From Planctomycetota bacterium (GTDB lineage: Bacteria > Planctomycetota > MHYJ01 > WSZJ01 > JACPWG01), in contig JACPWG010000127.1 in NCBI GenBank assembly GCA_016197205.1, forward strand, positions 1 to 51,897: a DNA stretch of 51,897 nucleotides, given 5' to 3'. This document shows, piece after piece, positions 8,921-16,147 of the stretch. Position numbers and translations under genes: made by a program. The number at the start of each line of letters is the position of its first letter. Positions within the stretch are counted from its first letter, which is position 1. The notes under the pieces are model-generated. The model had not been told where the DNA came from. It ran no database searches and saw only the letters and a program-made list of their open reading frames with translations.

Positions 8921-9043
8921 CAAGGAAACCACAGATTTCACAGATTAGAATCGTCGCAATCTGTGTAATCTGTGAAATCTGTGGTTCCGTCGTAGTTTGG
9001 TTGCGGCCATCGGCTGCTCTGGGAAATCTGTGGTTTCGTGGGG
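8921..9043 (+). repeat. Dispersed CACAGATT repeat downstream of pnkp
   Basis: The stretch holds inverted CCACAGATTTCACAGATT (8930-8947) and AATCTGTGAAATCTGTGG (8967-8984) arms that can pair into a hairpin, and a third partial unit at 9019-9040. Bases 8967-9008 match 4753-4794, upstream of hen1, at 39 of 42 positions in the same orientation, so the repair operon sits between direct repeats. The arms differ by small indels from the upstream copy. Confidence 0.85.
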
Positions 9044-9096
9044 TTCACTTCACCTCCACGCCTCCATTTCGCGCGCCTCTTGTCATGCGGTCGCGG

Positions 9097-9131
9097 TATA
9101 ATCAGCAATCAGAAATCAGCAATCAGCAATG
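9097..9131 (+). repeat. AATCAGCAATCAG-type short tandem repeat with a TATAAT
   Basis: After a perfect TATAAT at 9097-9102 comes a short tandem array of AATCAGCA / AATCAGAA units ending about 17 bases before the ATG of the next gene. The TATAAT may be a -10 box, but no -35 sits at 16-18 bases. The array looks like a microsatellite or a remnant of a dispersed repeat. It may form the leader of the gene at 9149. Confidence 0.5.
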
Positions 9132-9148
9132 CAACCGGGAGGTAGGAC

Positions 9149-12100
9149 ATGGACAGCGCCGCCGACACCGCCTTCGCGAATCTGGTCCGGCACGAGAAGC
9201 TCGCTCCGGAGAACGCGATCCAGGGCTGTCTCGCAGCCGCCGAGCGGATTCGCGCGCTGGGCCTGAGGATCGGCGTGGCCGACGTGCTGGTCGACCAGGG
9301 GCGCGTGCCCGCCGGCCGTGCCGAGGAGCTGCGACGGTTGCAAAGTCTCACCTCCATCCGGCCGATCCAGCGAAACGAGGTCGGCACGGTTTCCATGACG
9401 CCCGAGGAGGACGCGCAGGCGGCGGCCCTCGCCGTGAAATACCTCCTTGTTCCGCGCGACAAATGCGCGGAGGCCGAGGGGCTGGTGAGGCAGGTCGCCC
9501 AGCTCGGCTGCCGCGTGCGCCTTACGGAGGTGCTTGCGGAACGGGGCGCGCTCCTGCCGGAGACGGTCTTCGCGCTCCTCCATGTCCTCCGGTTGCCGAA
9601 AGGACCCGCGGGCTCGGGCGAGGACGAGCTCTTGTATGCCGCGGTCGCGGTGCAGAACAAGCTCGCCACGCCCGCGCAGGCGCAGAAGGCCCTCGGCGTG
9701 CAGGTCCGGCTTGCGAAGACGACCGGGGTTCGCCAGAGCGTGGGTGAGTTGCTGGTCAACCAGGAGGTGATGCGCGTCGAGGACGCGAAGCGGGTCCTGG
9801 ACATCCTCCGGCTCCGACGACCCGTGACCGCGATTCGCCCCGTGCGCGTCGTGCAGCTCTCGGATGCCGAGTCCGATCGGATCGAGCAGATCCTCCTGGA
9901 CAACGCGGTGATCACCGAAGAGGTCTTCGAAGAGTGCCAGGTCCTGCAGCGGCAGATGGCCGACGTGGGGGTCACAAAAAAGATCGGGGAGATCCTGATC
10001 GAGAAGGGCTACATCAAGCGGGACGCCCTGGACGCCGCCGAAGGCATCCTGGACTCGCGCAAATTCAGCGCGGCGCGTCTGCTCGCGGCCGGCGTGCCGG
10101 AGGAGGTCGCGAACCGCTCGCTCCGGGCGGGCGCCGGCGTGGGGACGCTGGTGGTCGTGCTCCTGGTCGTGGCGCTCGTCGTTTTCCGGGGGCATTCCAC
10201 GAAGCGGCCCGGGGCGACCGGCACCGGAGACGGCGGAGCGGGTGAGGTCGACGTCGCGGGCGACCCGGCCGACTGGGAGGCACGGATGCGGACGGCCGAG
10301 GCGCGGCTCCTTTCCGAGGACTGGACCGGCGCGATCCGGGAACTCGCGGCGTTGCGCGAGGCGACGGGCTCGGGCGCCCGCCGGTCGCGCGCGGACCGCC
10401 GCCGCAACGAGGCCGAGGCCATGGACGGCATGTGCCGCAGACTGGAGGAGCGCTTCGCGGCCGATCGCGCGCTGCGCATCCCCGTGCAATTCGACGACGG
10501 GCGCGCCTGGGAGCTCTCCGGCGCGACCCGGGAGCGGGTCTCCCTGCGACCTGCGAGCGAAGAGGCGATCCAGACGCGGGCGTGGCGGGAGTTGGATGCG
10601 CGCGACCGGGTGGCCCTCCATCTCGCCGCGGGCCCGGCGGAGTCGGAGTGGTACGCCCTGGCCTGTTTTTGCGCGCGCCGCGGCGCGGACCTGCCCGTCG
10701 AAGTCGTGAATCATCTGGGGCGGGGCGATCAGGCGGACGTGGACGCGCTTGCCGCGGGCGTGCCCCGACTGGCGCCTCGTGCGTCCGCGGATCGGGTCGT
10801 GCCCGCGGAAGCGGCCTTTTCCCCGGGCGCCGCCGCCGTACCGCTCGAGCTTGGGCCGTCGGGCGCGTCCTCGTCCGGTGCCGCCGCCGCCGCCGCGGCT
10901 GGGCCGGTGGACGCGCGTCTGGCCGGCGCCCTGGCGCTCGCGGCCCAATCCGCATTGCTCGAGCGGGTCGCCGAGCGGCTCCGGCTCGCACGCTTCGAAG
11001 AGGCGCGTGCGCTTACCGCGCAGTGGCTGGACGCGAGCCCCGAGCTTGCGTCGCCGATCTGGCGCGCGTGCGTGGCCGCCCTGGCGAGGTTGGCGGCCTT
11101 CCGGGAGCAAGTGGCGGCGCGAGTCGCGTCGGCGGAAAAGCCGATCGCGGCCTCGTCCCTTCCCGGCCTTGAGGCCATGGAGGGCCGGCTTGCGGCGCTG
11201 ACGCCGGACGGCCTTTCCATCCGCCTGGGCGGCGGACAGGTCGCGAAGGGTTGGAAGGAGCTCCCGGTCGTCGCGTGGAAAGTCCTCGCCGCGGTCGTGC
11301 TGCCGAAAGAGGCGGAGCGGCACGTCCCGCTCGCGCTGCTCTTCCTGGAAGCCGGCGACCTCGACGGCTCGCGGAGGGAGTGGGAGCAGGCTGCGCGTGC
11401 AGCCGAGGACGTCGCCTCGATCGCCGCGTGGCGGTCGGCCCGCCTCGACCACCTCGCGCTCGTCGCCCTTCGCGGGTCGTTGGACGAGGCAGGCCGCATG
11501 ATGGAGCACGGACAGGGCGCGGACGCGCTCGATCGACTGGCAGGCGCACGGGCGCCGGAGTTTCCGCTGCCCGTCGCCGACCTCGAGCGCATGGCGGTGC
11601 TGCGAGAGCGCGCGCGGGAGCAGTGCGCGGCCGAAGCGGCGGCGGAGGCGACGAAACTGCTGTCGCAAGGGCGGCCCGAGGACGCGCTCGCGGCCGTTGA
11701 GGCGGCGGCGACGCGGCTCGGCGACGCGCCGCAGGCGGTGCGGCTGGCGGAGACCCGCGCGAAGTGCCGGCGCGCGGTCGAGTGGCTGCTCTGCGGCTGG
11801 GATGACGACGCCGACCTCGCGCGCTGGAAGGGGCTGGGCGGGCAGGTCGAGGTGGCGACGGAAGCGGACCGCGTGCGGTCGGCGCCGGGCGCGCTGCACT
11901 GGGTCATGCGGGAGGCGGAAGAAGGGGGACTCGCGCTGTCGATGGAGTCCGCCGACCTGCGCAGCTACGAGGGCGTGGCCTTGTGGGTGCGCAGCCCGGC
12001 GGTTTCGCTCTGTGAATTCGAAGTACGGGTGCTGAGCGGCGCCGGCGACTACCTCTCCTATCCGGTGACGCTGTCCAAGGCGGACGCGACCGACTGGAGA

Positions 12101-13765
12101 GTCCCGTTCGCGAACTTTCGGAGGGTGGGCTCGCCCAATCTCGGCGCGGTCCGCGAGCTTCGCCTCGTGCATGCGTCGAACGCCGCGGGCGGAGAAGCCT
12201 ACCTGGACGACCTGCGCGTCGTGCACCGCGTTGCGTCGCCCGAGATCGCCTCCGTGCCGCCGAAGCGTGGCGGGCCGGAGTCGGGGCCGGGGAGCGGCGC
12301 CGGAGCCGGTCCGGGTGCGGGCGGAGGACCGGCCGGCGGCGGGGGTGCCGCCGCGGGCGGCGCCGGGAAGGGGCCGGGCAAGGCGCCGGCGGAACCCGCA
12401 CGGCCGCGGAGGGCGGGCCAGGGCCCGCGCAAGGGACCGGCCGCGCCCGTGCCGGATGGCGCCTACTACAGCGCGGAATACGGCATTTCCCTGATCCCGC
12501 CCGACCACTGGCAGACCATCCCGCCGCCCAAGGAGGCGAGCGCGGAGTTCCGGGTGGACGCCGCGATCAAGACCGTCATCCGGTTCCAGTCGCGCCAGCC
12601 TGACCCGGAGAATTTCGCCATCAATCTCGACGTCCTCTCGCTCGGCAAAGCCGACTCGCTCGACGAGGCGGTGAACACCTACCTTGCCTCGGAGAAGGAG
12701 CATAACTCCAAATACGAAGATCCGCCGAAGCGGGAGCGCGACATCGTCGGCAGGATGCCGGCCGTCTGGTTCCAGCTCGCGGCGGACCGCGGCTTCCTCG
12801 AGAGCGTGATGATCGTGCAGGGGTACGGGGAGGGCTTCGCGCTGGCCTTTTCCTGCGGGAAAAAGCACGGGCAGCGCAAGGCGGAGGAATTCCGTCGGAT
12901 CGCGCGGACGTTCGCATTCCTGAACGACGACCAGATCGACAAGCTGCTGGCACGGAAGGGCGGCGGCTCGCTGGGGCCGGGCTGGTCGTCCTTTACGACG
13001 GCGCACTACGAGATCCAGTACAACGGCGACGAGGAATTCGCGCGCGAGCTGGGAAAACACCTGGAGGCGATCCTCGCGGAGTATCAGCGCCGGTTCCCCA
13101 TGGACCTGGAGCGTGCCGTGGGCGAGGGGGGCGAGGCGAAGGGCTATCGGCGCTTCACGGTGAAGTCGTTCAAGACCGAACAGGAATTCGCCTCCTACGC
13201 CGCGCAGAATGGCGTGACCGGGGCGGCGGCGTACTTCAGCCCGGCGCAGAATGAACTGGTGGCCTACAAGACGGTGGACGAGGGGAAGCGAAAGACCTTT
13301 CACATCCTCTACCACGAGGCGAGCCACCAGTACATGTACCTGTACCTCGGCGGGGACGTGGAGATCCCGATCTGGCTGAACGAGGGAGTGGCGGAGTATT
13401 TTTACGGGGCCGAGTTCGGCTCGGACGGTCGGTTCTCGATCGGCCTGAATCGCGAGCGGGTGGTGCCGATCAAGGATGCGGTGCGCCAAGGGAAGCACGT
13501 GCCCCTTGCGAAGCTGTTTAAATACTCACAGACGCAGTACTACGCGAACCCTGAGGTGTGCTATGCGGAGGGGTGGGCGCTCTCGTACTTCCTGTGGACG
13601 ACGCAGGACCCGCGGTACAAGGGTGTGATCAACAAGTTCTACGACGCGTTGAAGCGGCTGAAGGACAAGCAGAAGGCGTTCGACGAGGGCTTCGCGGGCG
13701 TCGATATCGAGCAGCTTCAGGCCGACTGGGAGAAGTGGGTGTCCACGCCGGGGGCGATGAGGTAG
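9149..13765 (+). CDS. Large membrane-anchored multidomain protein with DUF1570-like metallopeptidase domain
   Basis: ATG start with GGGAGG at 9138-9143. Residues 1-310 hold four tandem helical units resembling GspE-N/MshEN modules (for example IGEILIEKGYIKRDALDAAE); the same kind of unit begins both kinases in this window. One membrane helix is at about 331-346. The exterior part has a long helical Ala/Arg/Glu-rich region, a galactose-binding-like beta-sandwich (about 884-1027, LVHASNAAGGEAYLDDLRVV), a Gly/Ala/Pro linker (about 1040-1100), and a PsbP/DcrB-like domain (about 1105-1256). The DUF1570 domain carries HEASH at 1389-1393 followed by NEGVAEYF, the pattern of a zincin with third ligand Glu. 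The second His of HExxH is retained (HEASH). The likely role is an envelope sensor or protease; the substrate is unknown. Confidence 0.75.
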   Translation: MDSAADTAFANLVRHEKLAPENAIQGCLAAAERIRALGLRIGVADVLVDQGRVPAGRAEELRRLQSLTSIRPIQRNEVGTVSMTPEEDAQAAALAVKYLLVPRDKCAEAEGLVRQVAQLGCRVRLTEVLAERGALLPETVFALLHVLRLPKGPAGSGEDELLYAAVAVQNKLATPAQAQKALGVQVRLAKTTGVRQSVGELLVNQEVMRVEDAKRVLDILRLRRPVTAIRPVRVVQLSDAESDRIEQILLDNAVITEEVFEECQVLQRQMADVGVTKKIGEILIEKGYIKRDALDAAEGILDSRKFSAARLLAAGVPEEVANRSLRAGAGVGTLVVVLLVVALVVFRGHSTKRPGATGTGDGGAGEVDVAGDPADWEARMRTAEARLLSEDWTGAIRELAALREATGSGARRSRADRRRNEAEAMDGMCRRLEERFAADRALRIPVQFDDGRAWELSGATRERVSLRPASEEAIQTRAWRELDARDRVALHLAAGPAESEWYALACFCARRGADLPVEVVNHLGRGDQADVDALAAGVPRLAPRASADRVVPAEAAFSPGAAAVPLELGPSGASSSGAAAAAAAGPVDARLAGALALAAQSALLERVAERLRLARFEEARALTAQWLDASPELASPIWRACVAALARLAAFREQVAARVASAEKPIAASSLPGLEAMEGRLAALTPDGLSIRLGGGQVAKGWKELPVVAWKVLAAVVLPKEAERHVPLALLFLEAGDLDGSRREWEQAARAAEDVASIAAWRSARLDHLALVALRGSLDEAGRMMEHGQGADALDRLAGARAPEFPLPVADLERMAVLRERAREQCAAEAAAEATKLLSQGRPEDALAAVEAAATRLGDAPQAVRLAETRAKCRRAVEWLLCGWDDDADLARWKGLGGQVEVATEADRVRSAPGALHWVMREAEEGGLALSMESADLRSYEGVALWVRSPAVSLCEFEVRVLSGAGDYLSYPVTLSKADATDWRVPFANFRRVGSPNLGAVRELRLVHASNAAGGEAYLDDLRVVHRVASPEIASVPPKRGGPESGPGSGAGAGPGAGGGPAGGGGAAAGGAGKGPGKAPAEPARPRRAGQGPRKGPAAPVPDGAYYSAEYGISLIPPDHWQTIPPPKEASAEFRVDAAIKTVIRFQSRQPDPENFAINLDVLSLGKADSLDEAVNTYLASEKEHNSKYEDPPKRERDIVGRMPAVWFQLAADRGFLESVMIVQGYGEGFALAFSCGKKHGQRKAEEFRRIARTFAFLNDDQIDKLLARKGGGSLGPGWSSFTTAHYEIQYNGDEEFARELGKHLEAILAEYQRRFPMDLERAVGEGGEAKGYRRFTVKSFKTEQEFASYAAQNGVTGAAAYFSPAQNELVAYKTVDEGKRKTFHILYHEASHQYMYLYLGGDVEIPIWLNEGVAEYFYGAEFGSDGRFSIGLNRERVVPIKDAVRQGKHVPLAKLFKYSQTQYYANPEVCYAEGWALSYFLWTTQDPRYKGVINKFYDALKRLKDKQKAFDEGFAGVDIEQLQADWEKWVSTPGAMR

Positions 13766-14138
13766 CCGTGGCGGCGCGCGGCGGGTCGAGCCGCTGACAC
13801 TCGTGTAAGGCACGTTGACAGCGGCAGACGCCTCGGCCCGGCCGGCATGTGCGGGCAAGCGACACATACGCCCGGCGAGCCAAGCCCCGTGCGGGCCGCC
13901 GGCGAAGGCGCCCGCGGTCTCCGGTCCTCCGGCCCCGCATTTGCGTTGAAGCTCGCCGCTGTCTTCCGGGGGCCGACTCCCTAGGGGGGCTTCGTATGCT
14001 TTCAGTAAACCCATTCTCCCGGCTTGTCATCCTGAACGGAGCGCCGCAGCGCGGAGCGAAGGATTCAAGCCAAGGCGGATCCCCAAACTTCTCGACTGGC
14101 TCCTAGGGTATTCACCTGACTCCTCCCTGAGGTGACCG
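13766..14138. other. Gene-free stretch between two exported-protein genes
   Basis: No gene is supported here. It holds a dispersed repeat at 14025-14067 (listed separately) and GC-rich sequence without clear promoter boxes. The ribosome binding site TGAGGTGACC for the next gene lies at its right edge (14128-14137). Confidence 0.5.
14025..14067 (+). repeat. TGTCATCCTGA..GAGCGAAGGAT repeat
   Basis: The block TGTCATCCTGAACGGAGCG followed by CCGCAGCGCGGAGCGAAGGAT is a version of an intergenic repeat known from many environmental bacterial genomes (consensus of the type TGTCATCCTGAGCGAAGCGAAGGAT). It is a single copy here, about 70 bases before the next gene. The internal CGGAGCG/CCGCAGCGCGG segments can form a small hairpin. 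Confidence 0.6.
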
Positions 14139-16073
14139 ATGCATGCACTGCTCGTCCGGCTGTTGCTCGTGGGGACGCTGCTCCTGGCCGCCCTCGGGGC
14201 GGGGGGCAGCGCCCCGGCGTTCGCGTCCGACGCCGTACTCAAGGTCTACGACATCGGGTTTCTCACCTCCGTGCAGCAAGACCTGCCCGGCCCGTCGCTC
14301 GCCGGCGATCCGCAGGAGCCCGTGGGCCCGATCGCGGTCGAGCCCTCTCCGTCGTTTCTCAGCCCGGAGGAGATCGTCGAGGCCATCAAGACGAATTTCT
14401 TCGAAGACTCGTGGGCGGACTCCGCGCACTCGATCCGCGCCGATCGCGGGACGCTGGTGGTCGTGAACCGACCGGAGGTGCACGAAGTGATCGACCGGTA
14501 TCTGGCGACGCTGCGCGCGCTTCGGGGGCGGCTGATCCGGATCGATGCGCGACTGCTGGAGCTGTCCCCTTCGGTGCTCGAGGCGCTGGAAGCGGCCGGC
14601 GCAGGGACGGCCGCCAGGGCCGCGGCGGGCGGCTTCGAGCTCTCGGATGCCCAGGTCGCGGTCCTCGATGCGGCCCTGCGCCGGGTCGACGACGCACGCC
14701 TCGTCCACGCCGCGCAAGTCGCGGGCTTCTCCGGCCAGCGCGTTCATACGCAGAACCTGCGGGAAAAGACGATCGTCCAGGACTACAACGTCTCGATCGC
14801 CGCGGGGGGGTCGATCGCGCGGCCGATCACGGCCCTGGTGTCGGAGGGGAGCGTGCTGGACGTGGTGCCGGTGCTCGAGTTCGGCGACACGCGGGTCACG
14901 CTTTGCGTGCGCTTCCACCGGCAGGTACTCGGGGCGCCGGTTGCGACGTTCGATTCGAAGATCGCGAAGCTGGGGCTCTTGCAACTGCCGGAGGTGCACC
15001 ACCTGCGGCTGAAGACGACGGTCACGGTCGGCGACGGGCGGACCGCGCTCTGCGGCATGGTGGGCGGGGCGGCGGCGGGGCACGGGGGACATGTCCTTGC
15101 GCTCTTGCTGCGCCCGACGGTCGCCAAGACGGGTCCCGCGGAGGCGAAGGCCCCGGACTCGGAGGAGCGGCGGCAATTTCGCATGTACGACGTCGACTTT
15201 CTCGTGCGGCCGATCCCGGAGTTCCCCGCGCCCGACCTCCGCCTCCGGCGGCGGGAGGAGGGCGGGGGCGCGGTGGGCGCCACGTTCGAGGGAGCACCGG
15301 ACGTCGCCGAAGGCCTGACGATCCCGATCGAGGACCTGGTGAACCTGATCACCTCCAACGTCTCTCCGGAGACGTGGAGCAACAGCCGGAACCACATCCG
15401 CGGCTCGAACGGGCGGCTCCTGGTGGTGCAGCGGCCGGAGGTGCTGGCGCGGATCCAGGAGTATCTGGCCTCGCTCGCACGCGACCGGGGTAGGGTAATC
15501 ACCGTAGACGTGGTGGAGCTGGGGCTTGCCGGCCGTTACGCGGGCGCGGGGCTCTTCGAATCACCGCTCCAGGCGCGTGCCGGGCTCGCGCCCGAGGCGG
15601 TGAAGGCGCTCTGGGAACAGGCGAAGGCGGGGACGGACGTGCGCGTGCGCGCGGCTTCGTCGGTTGCGGGCTTCAATCGGGAGCGGGTGCACGTGGGGTG
15701 GACGGCGACCCGGAGCTACGTGGCCGACCACGACGTGGAGGTCGCGGAAAACGCGCAGGCCTTCGACCCCGCGATCGGTCGGGTAACCGAGGGCGTGATG
15801 CTGGACGTGCGGCCGACCCTGGCGGGTGACGGCGCGACGTTGCTCCTGGACCTTCGGCCGACCGTGTCCCGGCTGCCGAAGGAGCTGGAGGCCTTCGACA
15901 CGCAGGCGACCGGCGGCGGCCGGTTGCAGCTCCCGCAGTCGGACATCTTCGGGCCGGAGCTCAGCCTGATGGTGCGCGAAGGGGAGTGGACGGTCGCCAC
16001 CGTCGCGAGCGACCCGACGGGGGACGGGCACTCGGCGTTCCTGGTGCGCGCGAGGGTGAGCACGGTGAAGTAG
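14139..16073 (+). CDS. Exported secretin-N-like protein built from two tandem copies
   Basis: ATG at 14139 with TGAGGTGACC upstream. The 644-residue protein starts with a signal peptide (hydrophobic 5-20, probable cleavage after APAFA at 25-29). Two homologous halves follow: each begins with KVYDIGFL / RMYDVDFL, then EEIVEAIKTNF / EDLVNLITSNV, a GTLVVVNRPEV / GRLLVVQRPEV strand, a VAGFSGQRVH / VAGFNRERVH motif, and an EGSVLDVVPVL / EGVMLDVRPTL strand. This is the pattern of secretin N-terminal and beta-rich regions (type II/IV systems), but no full-length pore domain is obvious in either half. It could be a periplasmic partner of a secretin. The gene stands alone on its strand. Confidence 0.7.
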   Translation: MHALLVRLLLVGTLLLAALGAGGSAPAFASDAVLKVYDIGFLTSVQQDLPGPSLAGDPQEPVGPIAVEPSPSFLSPEEIVEAIKTNFFEDSWADSAHSIRADRGTLVVVNRPEVHEVIDRYLATLRALRGRLIRIDARLLELSPSVLEALEAAGAGTAARAAAGGFELSDAQVAVLDAALRRVDDARLVHAAQVAGFSGQRVHTQNLREKTIVQDYNVSIAAGGSIARPITALVSEGSVLDVVPVLEFGDTRVTLCVRFHRQVLGAPVATFDSKIAKLGLLQLPEVHHLRLKTTVTVGDGRTALCGMVGGAAAGHGGHVLALLLRPTVAKTGPAEAKAPDSEERRQFRMYDVDFLVRPIPEFPAPDLRLRRREEGGGAVGATFEGAPDVAEGLTIPIEDLVNLITSNVSPETWSNSRNHIRGSNGRLLVVQRPEVLARIQEYLASLARDRGRVITVDVVELGLAGRYAGAGLFESPLQARAGLAPEAVKALWEQAKAGTDVRVRAASSVAGFNRERVHVGWTATRSYVADHDVEVAENAQAFDPAIGRVTEGVMLDVRPTLAGDGATLLLDLRPTVSRLPKELEAFDTQATGGGRLQLPQSDIFGPELSLMVREGEWTVATVASDPTGDGHSAFLVRARVSTVK

Positions 16074-16107
16074 CGGGTGCCGATGCGGCCGCTGCCATAG
16101 GGATAGT

Positions 16108-16132
16108 TACTCTCTTTCGGCGAAAAAGAGTA
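16108..16132. terminator. Bidirectional hairpin between convergent genes
   Basis: TACTCTCTTTC (16108-16118), a GGC loop and GAAAAAGAGTA (16122-16132) pair at 10 of 11 positions. The hairpin lies between the stop at 16073 (plus) and the stop at 16148 (minus). The arms are A/T-biased, so both strands carry T-rich tracts near the stem. A role as a shared terminator is inferred; the sequence may also be one unit of a dispersed repeat. Confidence 0.5.
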
Positions 16133-16147
16133 CCTGTCCCTCCTCAT

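Noticed and set aside
9116..13498. A 1460-codon open frame antisense to the DUF1570 gene
   Set aside because: Long antisense frames are expected in 70% GC DNA with strong codon bias; the translation is Arg/Pro/His-rich with no motif, and the sense frame has complete domains.
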